The position numbers were made by a program, and so were the translations under genes. From Sipunculus nudus (taxonomy: Eukaryota; Annelida; Sipuncula; Golfingiida; Sipunculidae): a stretch of 64,000 nucleotides of DNA. This document shows, in pieces, positions 48,046 through 59,572 of this stretch. The stretch is taken from contig CM049309.1 of assembly GCA_026874595.1 (NCBI GenBank), forward strand, positions 96,866,723 to 96,930,722, given 5' to 3'. The notes below the pieces were generated by a model, which worked only from the letters and a program-made list of their open reading frames with translations, ran no database searches and was not told the DNA's origin. Positions within the stretch are counted from its first letter, which is position 1; every line of letters begins with the position of its first letter.

Positions 48046-49935
48046 CAAGGGACCTATGGGTCACTGTGCTCAGCTGACGTTAACCTTGAAGGTAAAAATC
48101 TGAAATGATATCAAATGGAGACAAAGTGTAAGAGGAAGAGGTAATAAAGGCCATGGTTGGTTTATATGATTGGTTTGTATTGATGAGCAGGAAATTGTTG
48201 CAAAAAATATTTTGTGACCTTACCATGTGTTTCCTAATGTTGAAACTAAAGCATGTGAGCAGTTTGTGAACAAATGATCTGTACTATTACCATGATCATT
48301 AGTTGGTTTTTTGATTAACTGTTGACATTTCAGTAGTTCACACATTTGTTCAATCGAATTTTTTTGTATAATATATATTATTAAATATATATGTATTTTT
48401 TTATGAAATGTATACAGTTGAAATAGAGCTAATAAACAACATAAAACAGGGCAAAAAAAGCCTGATCTCAAATTCTGCTGAGGCAGGAAAATAATGAACA
48501 AATGTTTGTATTAAATCCTCATTTTTTTATCACATCAATTATTTTCTAATTTAAGTTTATATTTCTATACATTTCCAATTTAACATATATATCTGAATAT
48601 AAAAGTTGATTCATAATTCTCAACTGCATCATCATAAATCTCAATCTTGTCAGATAACACCACATCATGCATACAAATGTTTATTTATTTTTTACCACAA
48701 AAATATATCTTTTAAATCAGCAAAACAATAAATATCTAAAAGTAATACTTGATTTAGATTTCACAATTTTTAATTGTGTCTTTATTTATCCATAATGTGC
48801 TTCATATTTTATAATAATTTAAGCATACTGATGGGTTCAATTATATTTGTTAAAATCATTTAAAAGAAATTTGATTTCTTTAAAAATGTTACATTACACA
48901 ACATTGCATCTTCTTGATTACACCTTGAATTATTTTTTCAAGGAAAGTTTATGCATATCGGAGTGGAAACAGCATTACAATTAAGGAGATACAGTGAAAA
49001 CAATAACAATTACTGCATAACACTTGGTGGGTTGGGTTTGGGGGGGGGGGGGGGTGATTGGGGTGGTGATATGAGAATAACTGTACACCTGTCACAGCAG
49101 GGGATCTCCCCCAGTGACTGTAACAAATCAGAAACCCTGGCATAGCTGACTTCCAGTGACCTGGAGTGGGACCCTGCATCTGTAATCAAAGCAAGTGACT
49201 ACAGAAAAAAAAAATCAATAACTAGCTTAATTTTCAAGCTTTTATTTTCAAATTTCAGATTTAGACAAACTAAATATTTATGTTTACATGCTGTGAAAAT
49301 TAAATCAATGGTGCCTACAGGAAAAAAACGTGCCATGGTCAAAGTTGGGCAAAATTTAAGGTACTGATTTTTTTTTTATGCTAATAACTTAAAAAATTTA
49401 CAAAATTCAGATCTAATTTTCGGTAAACAATTGAATCTTAATTAAACATAGTTATATACTTGAGAAAACAGACTCTAGTTTCAAAATTTTTCATGTTAAG
49501 TGAGTTATTATTTTTCCTGATTTTTTACAAAGTCCATTATGTTTGGGCCCATAACTTAAAGAATTTATAGTTTACAGACTTAATTTCTTGCATGTACATA
49601 GGAACAATATAGAGGAATATTTATGGTTAATATGAGGAAAAACAGATGAGTGGTTTTGATATTAGGCAGTCCTGAAGTGTGAAAATAGGATTTTAATAAA
49701 AAATTGAGGTTTTTCCTTAATTTCTCAAAGGAACGAAGTCGCAAAGACCCAGTTTTCGGCTTGGTAGGAGATCTTGGGGACATCTAACAGTATGCTGAAT
49801 TTTGGATTCCTAGGTCTTACGGTTTCAAAACGTGCCACATCTACGGACGGACGGACGGACGGACGGACAGACGGACGGACGACGGACAATGGACCACGAC
49901 TATAGCTCAGATGACTTATAGTCAGCTGAGCTAAA
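48046..49935 (-). mobile_element. Family A element A7, complete, about 1.9 kb
   Basis: It starts CAAGGGACCTATGGGTCACT and ends CTATAGCTCAGATGACTTAT with AGTCAGCTGAGCTAA after repeated GGACGGACGGAC. It is near-identical by eye to A5 (25742-27642), with small indels in the poly-G and ACGG tracts. It splits LINE ORF2 between ISDLIAWK and the PIIWNNINIL segment. Confidence 0.85.
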
Positions 49936-50516
49936 AATCTGTTATCAAACCTTTTCTAGCCCCATTATCTGGAATAATATAAATATATTATCAGCAGGTA
50001 TATCTTTGTTTTGTAAATCATTGTATGAAGCAGGGCTTTTGTATACAAAATATATATACAGAGAAAATGGAGATATTGTAAGTTTTTGTCATTGGGCTAA
50101 CCAAGGGGCCAAAAAAGTTGATTACCTTGTGTATAGAACAATAATATGTCGAATAAAGAGAGCAAAGTCTGAGAGACAAACATGTATTGAGGGAGACTAC
50201 CTTCACCGCAACTGTAACACTAAACAAGGAAATATAATGATTAGTAATATTAAATCCAAGCAAACTTATGACTATTTTGTGAGTCTGAAAAAAACTGATA
50301 AACACAATAGTAAAGAAAAATACAGTCTAAAGTATGACATTGTAGAAAAAGATTGGAATGTTATGTACAGCATTGGGTTTGTAATATGTAGAGATAAAAA
50401 GATAATTGAATTCCAATACAAAATATTACAAGGATATTTATTTTTAAATGAAAAACTGTATAAATGTGGTATTGTTGGAGATCCACACTGTAGATACTGC
50501 CAATTAGACATGGAAA
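49936..50516 (+). pseudogene. LINE ORF2: C-terminal region and first half of zinc knuckle
   Basis: After A7 the frame reads KPFLA, a shift, then IWNNINILSAGISLFCKSLY and EAGLLYTKYIYRENGDIVSF. This matches the conserved 'WNN...G...L....G...SF' region downstream of L1/Tx1 reverse transcriptase. It runs to KCGIVGDPHCRYCQLDME, where CRYC is the first half of the C-terminal zinc knuckle. B3 is inserted within the knuckle; the partner HLFFKC is at about 52548-52566. Confidence 0.8.
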
Positions 50517-52540
50517 CTAGAATACAGGTAGTCGACAAGCGACTACGTGTATCCGCCAAAATCAGAGAAGGACGGGTGAAGTAAGGCATGGATTGAGTGG
50601 CAAGGGGATATAGAGTTACATGTGTTAAATATTAGAATGGATCTCTGCCACATAAACATGATTGTAGGTGGCGCCACCTGTTATTTGAAACTATCCAAGA
50701 TATATACACAAGCAAAATTTGATGTGGAAAAGTCAAACCACTGTAGAGATATGAGTGATTTTATCCCACAGCAGACAAACAGTTAGACGCTGTGCAAAAA
50801 TGGCTGCAGGTTGCGCCACCATTTTTGTGTATGTTTTAAAGCTATCCAAGGGCTTCATTTGTGTAAAAACATTTTCCTGATTGGTTGAATGAGTCCGGAG
50901 ATATAAGCATGGATGTCTACAGCATGAATGTGAATGTAGGTGGCACCACCTGTCATAAAATCAAGAAAGCTATGCGGGATGTATAAGCATGCTGAATTTC
51001 AGGTAATTTGGTCAAACCACTGCAGGGATATGAGTGATTTTAACCAAAGGCAGACAAACAGATGGACGCTGTGTAAAAATGGCTGCAGGTGACGCCACCA
51101 TTTTTGTGAATGTTATAAAGCTATCCAAGGGCTACATTTGTGTAATTTTTTTTTCCTGATTGGTCAAACGGTTCCCGAGATATGAGCTTGGATGTCTGCA
51201 GCGTTAACGTGAATGTAGGTGGCGCCACCTGTCATAAAATCGAGAAAGCTATCTAGGATGTATACGCATGCCGAATTTTAGGTGAATTAGTCAAACCACT
51301 GCAGAGATATGAGTGATTTTAACCCCAGGCAGATGAACAGATGGACACTGTGCAAACATGGTTGCAGGTGGCGCCGCCTTTTGTTGTGTATGTTATAAAG
51401 CTATCCCAGGGCTACATTTGTGTAAAATTTTTTTCCCGATCGGTCAACTGGTTCCCGAGATATATGGGTTTATGTGTGGAGCGTTAACGTGAATGTAGGT
51501 GGCGCCACCTGTCATAAAATCGAGAAAGCTATCTAGGATGTATACGCATGCCGATTTTTAGGTGAATTAGTCAAACCACTGCAGAGATATGAGTGCTTTT
51601 AACCCCAGGCAGATGAACAAATGGACACTGTGCAAACATGGTTGCAGGTGGCGCCTCCTTTTGTTGTGTATGTTATAAAGCATTCCCAGGGCTACATTTG
51701 TGTAAAAAATTTTCCGGATCGGTCAAACTGTTCCCGAGATATAAGGGTTTATGTGTGGAGCGTTAACGTGAATGTAGGTGGCGCCACCAGTCATAAAATC
51801 GAGAAAGCTATCTAGGATGTATACACATGCCAAATTTTATGTGAATTAGTCAAACCACTGCAGAGATATGAGTGATTTTAACCCCAGGCAGATGAACAGA
51901 TGGACACTGTGCAAACATGGTTGCAGGTGGCGCCACCTTTTGTTGTGTATGTTATAAAGCTATCCCAGGGCTACATTTGTGTAAAATTTTTTTCCGGATT
52001 GGTCAAACGGTTCCCGAGATATATGGGTTTATGTGTGGAGCGTTAACGTGAATGTAGGTGGCGCCACCTGTCATAAAATCGAGAAAGCTATCTAGGATGT
52101 ATACGCATGCCGAATTTTAGGTGAATTAGTCAAACCACTGCAGAGATATGAGTGATTTTAACCCCAGGCAGATGAACAGATGGACACTGTGCAAAAATGG
52201 TTGCAGGTGGCGCCACCTTTTGTTGTGTATGTTATAAAGCTATCCCAGGGCTACATTTGTGTAAAAATTTTTTCCGGATCGGTCAAACGGTTCCCGAGAT
52301 ATATGGGTTTATGTGTGGAAACAGATGCACAAACGGACGCTGGGCAGAGACGAAAGGTCAGAAGTCAAGGTCACTTGGTTAGGCACCAGTTCACATGTGA
52401 ACCGATAATTTGTGTAAGTTTCGGAAAAATCTGTCCAGTAGTCTCAGAGGAGTTCTCCGGAAACGAACGCGGTGGCGGCGGCAGCGGCGGAACCCGGTCA
52501 AAAACATAGTATCCGCAAAACTTCGTTTTGGCGGATACAA
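50517..52540 (-). mobile_element. Family B element B3 with recently amplified 280-bp units
   Basis: Left end CTAGAATACA, hairpin GGTAGTCGACAAGCGACTAC, arm GTGTATCCGCCAAAATC. The right end is the hairpin GTATCCGCAAAAC, TTC, GTTTTGGCGGATACAA, after GGTGGCGGCGGCAGCGGCGG. The core has near-identical units starting GCGTTAACGTGAATGTAGG at 51201, 51481, 51760 and 52040, each with two copies of GGTGGCGCCACC or a close variant. More diverged units lie at 50660-51190. Frames reading VAPPFVVYVIK are repeat-derived. Confidence 0.85.
51201..52319 (+). repeat. Four 280-bp tandem units of B3
   Basis: Spacings of 280, 279 and 280 bases with few differences between units point to recent unequal exchange or replication slippage. 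Confidence 0.85.
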
Positions 52541-53016
52541 ATATTGCACATTTGTTCTTCAAGTGTCCAATAGTTCAGCAATATTGGACAGCCATCAGTA
52601 ATTCATTTTGTATACCAATAGATTAAGTTACAGAAAGAAATATTATTCTTGGAATATCAGACAATTTGAAGAAGAGAGAAAATGAGATTATTTTACATGC
52701 AAAATATTATATTTATACTATGAATAAATCGCATACATTGAACACTGATAAATTTAAAGAATATCTGAGGTACCAGAAAAGAATTGAATGTGGAGGTAAA
52801 GAAGAAAATTTGTTTAAATGGATATCACTTTGGGAATGTATTTTAGATCAAAAACATAAGACATGTAAATTATCGATAATCTGGATCCAAAAGTTAAAGA
52901 AAATGAAATACGTTAGTAGTAAATTACAGCATAAAGGAATTTTGTTATTCCAACTGATAAATATAGTATATGGATTTGTTTTCTTTACATTTCTATGTAT
53001 ATGTGTAGTGTTATGA
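52541..53016 (+). pseudogene. LINE ORF2: end of zinc knuckle and C-terminus
   Basis: It resumes with IAHLFFKCPIVQQYWTAI, completing a CX2CX8HX4C knuckle with CRYC at about 50496-50507. After one in-frame stop at about 52623 it continues VTERNIILGISDNLKKREN and EIILHAKYYIYTMNKSHTLN, a conserved C-terminal segment of L1/Tx1 ORF2 ('LHAKYYIY'). The frame stays open to 53016. The last 40 or so residues are hydrophobic and may be read-through into 3' UTR. Confidence 0.75.
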
Positions 53017-54180
53017 CTGTGGTGTTAAATTTTGAATTTCATGTAGTCTTTTCTTGTAATGTCTTATTATATACCTTATTTATTCCAATTTGGCGATCCC
53101 TCTAATTTCTCGACCCAAAAAAATATTTTGAAAGCATAATTTTTAAAATGACTGCTGCGACTGCTGACGATGTTTTCTGTAGACGATGTTAAGGTGTAAT
53201 GCCTCCGTCTCTCACGGGCACCGCAGTTTGTATCTGACAAGATTCTTATTACACGGAGTATCCACATCAAACTTGTTTCCAATAAAATTTCTGAAGTTAC
53301 AAAGATGCGTTTTTCATAATATATAAACATGATAAAGCGTTCAAGTTCCAAATGGGTGTCCGTGACGAAGCAAACTCCTGGTTCCTGGTACGCAAGTGTC
53401 TCGTGTGCGATTCACGTGGGATAATTAGCAATAATATTTACAAGCCACGCAGAAGCACGCGTGGTGGAACAACTGTGACACAGTTGGAACAGTCATCTTA
53501 GTTAAGATTAAATGACCCCGGTTAGATTTTGGATGGGTGACCGCGTATACAAAACAGGGTCTGATCGAGGGCACGTGAGCTAGGACCATTTCCGGTCTTA
53601 TATATTAACGCGCCTTTACTTTCCTATATTAATTACGTATTATGCAAATAAATTTCATCTGATAATAGGCAGTTATTTTTTATAAAGTCTTCTTCCAACT
53701 TGGTGCAGCTGCTTGTCCCTTTTCGGCCCGCCGATATCGCCGCCTGGTGGGTTAACTTGAAAAAACTGGTAGTAACATGAGTTGCCGTCTATGTCATCAT
53801 ACCAATACGCGAAGTAGTGATCATTTTGTAAAGTGATTGAGCTCAGTTTGATTAATCATTTGCAGACTCCGTGTAATTCATGTGACGGTTGGAAGCCCGT
53901 TTGTAGGAAATACTGTTTAGCTAACAAAACAACTTACAAACAACCAAATTATCACTCAGTTCATATGACCGCTCGAGTGTCAGAGCGGCTCTGTGGCTCT
54001 AGGGAAGGTTATCAAATCGCGTGCCTCTAAAATCTGGACCACCGCAAATTCTGCAGGAAGATAATTTTCAAATATCCTCCATTATCTCGACCTCTGAGAA
54101 AATTAATTATTTTTAAGTGGTAGCCAAATTAGAATAAATACGGTATGTACTGTATTGTTTTGGTAGTGTTAATAAAAAAA
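53017..54180 (+). other. Presumed LINE 3' region, ending in an A-rich tail
   Basis: Less AT-biased than its surroundings, with no long open frame. It holds a 5S rRNA-like stretch at 53515-53560 and ends AATAAAAAAAA at 54180. It may be LINE 3' UTR or an additional SINE-like insertion sharing the tail. Confidence 0.4.
53515..53560 (+). ncRNA. 5S rRNA-like fragment (box C region)
   Basis: The sequence CCCCGGTTAGATTTTGGATG followed by GGTGACCGCGTATAC closely resembles the part of 5S rRNA around 'GGTTAGTACTTGGATGGGTGACC'. Upstream TTAGTTAAG weakly resembles the preceding box. It is too short and diverged to be a 5S gene. A 5S-derived SINE head is possible. Confidence 0.4.
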
Positions 54181-54192
54181 AGTTTATGCACC

Positions 54193-54213
54193 GGGGGGGG
54201 GGGGGGGGGGGGG
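54193..54213 (+). repeat. Poly-G tract (21 G) in A0
   Basis: A G run after TTTATGCACC, where A10 has AGCTGGGGGG with 12 G. Confidence 0.9.
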
Positions 54214-55056
54214 AGTGCAGGGCAGAGGGGAAGCCTGCTGGTAGTGGCCAACCTGAGCCAAGGCAAGCTGCCTGGGGTAGGTTACATAATACAAGTAAGG
54301 CTGTACTAATATGTGGGCTAGATGTAAACAACACTTGACATGGTGTATGAAAACTTGAATAAAAGCTACTCTTTTTAATCAATTTCTTTGAAATTTCAGG
54401 TTTTAACAGATTAAATCCTTATAAATATATGCTGTGAAAATTAAATCAACAGTTCTTACAGGGAAAAAATGTTCCATTGCCAAAGTTGGACAAAATTTAA
54501 GGAATTGATTTTTTATTTAAGCTAATAACTTGAAAAAATTGTAAAATTCAGATCTAATTTTGGGTAAACAATTGAATCTTGATTTAATAAAGTTATATTC
54601 CTGAAAAAAAGACTCCAGCTTCAGCAATTTTCATGTTAGGTGAGTAAATATATTTCCTGATTTTTTAAAAATTGCATTATATTTTGGCCCATAACTTTAA
54701 AATAATACCCAACACTGACCTAATTTTTTGTATGTTCATAGAAAATGTATGGAAGAATATGAATACTAAAAATGATCAAAAACAGATCAGTGGTTTTGAT
54801 ATTAGGCAGCCTTGAAGTGTAACAATGGCCTTTTATGGAAAACGGAGGTTTTTCCTAAATATCTCGAAGGAACGAAGTCCTAATGACCCAATTTTTGATA
54901 TGGTAAGAGATTTTAGGGACATCTAATGGTATGCAAAATTTTAGAATCGTAGGTCCAACAGTTTCAAACGTGCCCTGTTAACGGCCAGACGGCTGGACGG
55001 ATGACGGACAAAGAACCATAACTATAGCTCAGATGACTTATAGTCAGCTGAGCTAA

Positions 55057-56294
55057 AAATGGACACAGACTGGTAGACAAACAAAGCTGATAATATATGA
55101 AATTTCATTTTTTTTATAATTTATTTATTATATCAAAAAGTTTAACATCTGCAATACAACACAACTGAAAATATAATTTACTTTCAAATTTCAAATTTAA
55201 TTCCGTACACATACAGCATATGAAAGTTTTTTCAACAGTGCTTATAGGAAAAATTTCATAATTATTATTATATGTTTTATGATAATGGAGAGATGATGGA
55301 TGGAGCTCATCACTTTATGTTCCATTCTCCTAAGGCAAGAATATGTTTCAATAAGATCTTAATTTTTTCTAATCCTATTATTTTTTAAATAAAATAAATT
55401 GTACACATATGCAATAAAAACAGGGGGGGGGGGCAGAGAGATGGTGTGATTAACAAAACTTCTACATATACATACAGGGAAAACAAAGCCTGATCTCCAA
55501 TTCTGCTGAGGCAGGAAAATAATGAACAAATGTTTGTATTAGATCGAACCTCATTTTTTAATCACATCAATTTTTTTATTATCAGTTTATAGTTCTATAT
55601 TTTTCCAATATAACATATATATCTGAATATAAAAAAGATTTATAATTCTCAATTGCATCATTATAAATCTCAATCAGATAACACCACATCATGCATACAA
55701 ATGTATATTCCTTTTTTTTACAACAAAATTATATCTTTTAAATTTGCAAAACAATAAATATATAAAAAATAATACTTGATTCAGATTTTACAATTCTGAA
55801 TTGTGCCTTTATTTATTCATAATTTGCTTAATATTTTATAAATTAATGCATTCTGAAGGGTTTAATTATATTTTAATTTTTTAAAATCATTTAAAAGAAC
55901 ATAGATTTCTTTATAAATGCTACATTTATACAACATGGCATATTCTGGATTACACCTTGAATTACTTTTTCAAGGATAGTTTTGTATATTGGAGTGGAAA
56001 AAGCATTACAATTAAGGAGATACAGTGAAAACAATAACAATTACTGCATAACACTTAGTGGGCTGGGTTTGCTGAGGGGGGGGGAGGGGGGTGTTCAGTA
56101 CAGGGTGGTGATATGAGAGTAACTGTACACCTGTCACAGCAGGGGATCTCCCCCAGTGACTGTAACAAATTGTTGACAAAGCAAGTGACTACAATAGAGC
56201 CTAAAAAAATTAATAACTAGCCTAATTTTCAAGCTTTTGTTTTCAAATGTCAGATTTAAACAGATTAAATATTTTTGTTTACATGCTGTGAAAA
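55057..56294 (-). mobile_element. Family A interior fragment with poly-G tracts
   Basis: 55057-55470 is AT-rich with an 11-G tract and no clear homologue noticed. From about 55475 it matches the A5/A7 interior ('GCCTGATCTC', 'AATGAACAAATGTTTGTATT', 'GCAGGGGATCTCCCCCAGTG') up to CATGCTGTGAAA, where C2 is inserted. It continues for about 90 bases after C2 (59480-59572) and is then cut by E6. No left A end was found. Confidence 0.6.
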
Positions 56295-59200
56295 CTAGAC
56301 ATTTCTTGGCACCGCAGGTGCCAGAGTATCCCCAGACATAGTAGGCCCACCCCCATTTAAGAACAGACCCCCATTTTTAGCAGCATATACTGAAACTTTG
56401 CATATTTATTGTTTCTTCCATCTAACAATCCACAATCTTGTTGAAGATGTTGGTCCTGTGACCTTGATCTTTTTAAAGATGTGTCCTGTGACCTTGACCT
56501 TTGACCTCATGACCCCAAAATCAATTTGGGTCTTGCTTTTCCAATGGGACATATGCAAGTCAAGTTTGAAATCTATACATCAATAAAGCAGGAATGATCA
56601 TCCAGAAACTAATTTTTTTTACAGGTGGCTCCTGTGACCTTCACCTTTGACCTTGTGACCTTAAATTGATAGTTTTCTTCCTCTATTGGCAGGAGAACTA
56701 TATGTGCAAGATGGAAGATCTGAGATGAAATGTTTGGCTGAAAATGCATCCACATCTTTTTAAAGATGTGTCCTGTGATCTTGACCTTTGACCTCATGAC
56801 CCCAAAATCAATTCGAGTCTTGCTTTTCCAATGGGACATATGCAAGTCAAGTTTGAAAACCATACATCAATAAAAGCAGGAATTATCATCCAGAAACTAA
56901 TTTTTGGACAGATGGCTCCTGTGACCTTCACCTTTGACCTTGTGATCTCAAAATTGATAGGGTTATTCCTCTCTTGGCAGGTGAACTATATGTGCAAGAT
57001 GAAAGATCTGAGATGAAATATTTGGCTGAAAATGCATCCACAATCTTTTTAAAGATGTGTCCTGTGACCTTGACCTTTGACCTCATGACCCCAAAATCAA
57101 TTCAGGTCTTGCTTTTCCAATGGGACATATTCAAGTCAAGTTTGAAATCCATACATCAATAAAAGCAGGAATTATCATCCAGAAACTAATTTTTGGACAG
57201 ATGGCTTCTGTGACCTTCACCTTTGACCTTGTGACCTCAAAACTGATAGGGTTCTTCCACTCTTAGCAGGTGAACTATATGTGCAAGATAAAAGATCTAG
57301 GATGAATTATTTGGCTGAAATTGCATCCACAACCTTTTAAGAGAGGTTTCCTGTGACCTTGACCTTTGACCTCATGACCCCAAAATCAATTATGGTCTTG
57401 CTTTTCCAATGGGTCAAATACAAGTCAAGTTTGAAATCCATACATCAATAAAAGAAGGAATTATCATCCAGAAAGTAATTTTTGGACAGATAGCTCCTTT
57501 GGCCTTGACCTTTGACCTTGTGACCCCAAAATTTATATGGATTATCCACTATTGGCAAGTGAGCTATGTATTCAAGATGGAAGACCTGGGATGAAAGTTT
57601 GGCTTAAAATGCATCCACATATTTTTAAAGATGTGTCCTGTGACCTTGACCTTTGACCTCATGACCCCAAAATCAATTCAGGTCTTGCTTTTCCAATGGG
57701 ACATATACAAGTCAAGTCTGAAATCCATACATCAATAAAAGCAGGAATTATCATCCAGAAACTAATTTTTGGACAGATGGCTCCTGTGACCTTCACCTTT
57801 GACCTTGTGACCTCAAAACTGATAGGGGTCTTCCTCTCTTGGCAAATGACTTATATGTGCAAGATGGAAGATCTGGGATGAATTATTTGGCTGAAATTGC
57901 ATCCACAACCTTTTAAAAGAGGTTTCCTGTGACCTTGACCTTTGACCTCATGACCCCAAAATCAATTATGGTCTTGCTTTTCCAATGGGTCAAATACAAG
58001 TCAAGTTTGAAATCCATACATCAATAAAAGAAGGAATTATCATCCAGAAACTAATTTTTGGACAGATAGCTCCTGTGGCCTTGACCTTTGACCTTGTGAC
58101 CCCAAAATTTATAAGGATTATCCACTATTGGCAAGTGAGCTATGTATTCAAGATGGAAGACCTGGGATGAAAGTTTGGCTTAAAATGCATCCACATATTT
58201 TTAAAGATGTGTCCTGTGACCTTGACCTTTGACCTCATGACCCCAAAATCAATTTAGGTCTTGCTTTTCCAATGGGACATATACAAGTCAAGTTTGAAAT
58301 CCATACATCAATAAAAGCAGGAATTATCATCCAGAAACTAATTTTTGGACAGATGGCTCCTGTGACCTTCACCTTTGACCTTGTGACCTCAAAACTTATA
58401 GGGCTCTTCCTCTCTTGGCAGATGACTTATATGTGCAAGATGAAAGGTCTGAGATGAAATGTTTGGCTGAAAATGCATCCACAATCTTTTTAAAGATGTG
58501 TCAGGTGACCTTGACCTTTGACCTCATGACCCCAAAATCAATTGGAGTTTTGCTTTTTCAACGGGACATATATAAGTCAAATTTGAAAACCATACATCAA
58601 TAAAAGCAGGAATTATCATCCAGAAACTAATTTTTGGACAGATAGCTCCTGTGGCCTTGACATTTGACCTTGTGACCCCAAAATTTATATGGATCATCCA
58701 CTATTGGCAAGTGAGCTATATATTCAAGATGGAAGACCTGGGATGAAAGTTTGGCTTAAAATGCATCCACAGGATCTTTTAAAATGCCAGTCCAGTGACC
58801 TTGACCTTTGACCTCATGACCCTAGAACCTATAGGGTTCTTACTTTAGTGGTGGGCCATACACAAGTCATTTTTGAAATCCATATGGCTATCAACACTGG
58901 AGATATCATAAGAGGTGTGTGATTTTCACCATATATGGAAATATTCAAGGTCAAGGCCACTATCATAGGAAAGGTCATGACCCCAATTTAAATAAACATC
59001 ATCCCATAACCCATACCTATGTATATGCATAATATAAAAGAAATCTGTCTATTAGTTTTTGACTTATAAAGCTCACAGTACTGTAAGGTGCAATTTTTGG
59101 GGTATTAAACGGCATGAAAACAAGTAAAGAATAATAGGTGGCGCCACCAGTTTCTGGAACATGACAACCCTATCCATGATCTTCCATCAACTTGATTTTG

Positions 59201-59479
59201 GGTTAAATCCATGCAAGATTTCTTGAGATATTAAAGAATTTGTGTGATTTTCCCAAAAATTGGACCTATTCAAGGTCAAGGACACTCTCCTAGTAAAGGT
59301 CATGACCTCATTTTAAATAGGCGTCGTCCTCTTACCAATATCTATACATATACCAAGTTTGGTAAAGTTCCGTGAAATATTTTTTGGGTTATCGCGCCAA
59401 CAAGATTTATATGCGGCGGCGGCGGCGGCGGCGGGACCGGTATGAAATCATAGTATCCCCCGACTTTGTCTGGGGATAC
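56295..59479 (-). mobile_element. Family C element C2, about 3.2 kb, with half-site array
   Basis: Left end CTAGACATTTC, palindrome TTGGCACCGCAGGTGCCA, arm GTATCCCCAGACA. The right end is the hairpin GTATCCCCCGAC, TTT, GTCTGGGGATACAA after GCGGCGGCGGCGGCGGCGGC. Flanks GCTGTGAAAA and TTAAATCAACAGT match the uninterrupted ATGCTGTGAAAATTAAATCA at about 49288. The core is a 288-bp higher-order repeat (56480-58830), followed by a C1-like unit with TCAAGGTCAAGG and GGTGGCGCCACC at 59140. No gene was recognised; short frames in the array repeat every unit. Confidence 0.85.
56489..58830 (+). repeat. 288-bp higher-order tandem array, nine copies of TGACCTTGACCTTTGACC
   Basis: The motif or a close variant starts at 56489, 56776, 57064, 57354, 57641, 57930, 58217, 58506 and 58796. 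Between these lie related half-units with GACCTTCACCTTTGACCTTG or GGCCTTGACCTTTGACCTTG. On the minus strand the motif reads AGGTCA-A-AGGTCA-AGGTCA, that is, DR1 and DR0 arrangements of the nuclear receptor half-site, and includes TCAAGGTCA. The sequence match is direct; binding is not shown. Confidence 0.85.
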
Positions 59480-59572
59480 AATTAAATCAACAGTACTCAC
59501 AGGAAAAAAACGTGTCACAGTCAAAGTTGGGCAAAATTTAAGGTACTGATTTTATTTTTATGCTAAAAACTT

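Larger units (their letters stand above)
38131..54180 (+). mobile_element. L1/Tx1-like LINE inserted in A0, with nested D, A6, B2, A7 and B3
   Basis: The LINE has an intact ORF1, a long inter-ORF region and an ORF2 with endonuclease, reverse transcriptase and C-terminal zinc knuckle. It starts after CATCTAGT at 38130 and ends in AATAAAAAAAA at 54180, where A0 resumes with AGTTTATGCACC; the A10 homologue reads CATCTAGTTTATGCACC. AGT may be a minimal target duplication. Subtracting the nested elements leaves about 6 kb of LINE up to the end of ORF2. The sequence from 53017 to 54180 may be 3' UTR or include a further insertion. ORF2 has frameshifts and stops, so the copy is inactive. Confidence 0.75.
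35382..55056 (-). mobile_element. Family A element A0, host of solo LTR, C1 and a 16-kb LINE
   Basis: A-type interior at 35382-36901 (compare 62095-62620) continues after C1 for about 15 bases (AACATTCATCTAGT). It resumes after the LINE at 54181 (AGTTTATGCACC, 21-G tract, AAGCCTGCTGGTAGTGGCC) and ends at 55056 with CTATAGCTCAGATGACTTAT and AGTCAGCTGAGCTAA. The order matches A10 at 62095-63330. The left end is not visible because E5 lies there. Confidence 0.65.

Noticed and set aside
51621..52509. Recurring VAPPF...VYVIK frames as a conserved protein family
   Set aside because: They occur only in B core units, break at different points in each copy, and contain the palindrome.
53960..54030. 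Possible tRNA-like SINE head before the LINE tail
   Set aside because: A weak box-B-like GGTTATCAAATC was seen, but no box A at proper spacing and no cloverleaf.
56398..58603. Repeated 60-codon frames starting MGHIQVKFE or MGQIQVKFE
   Set aside because: They appear because the 288-bp unit is divisible by three; each ends within the unit and none joins into a longer gene.
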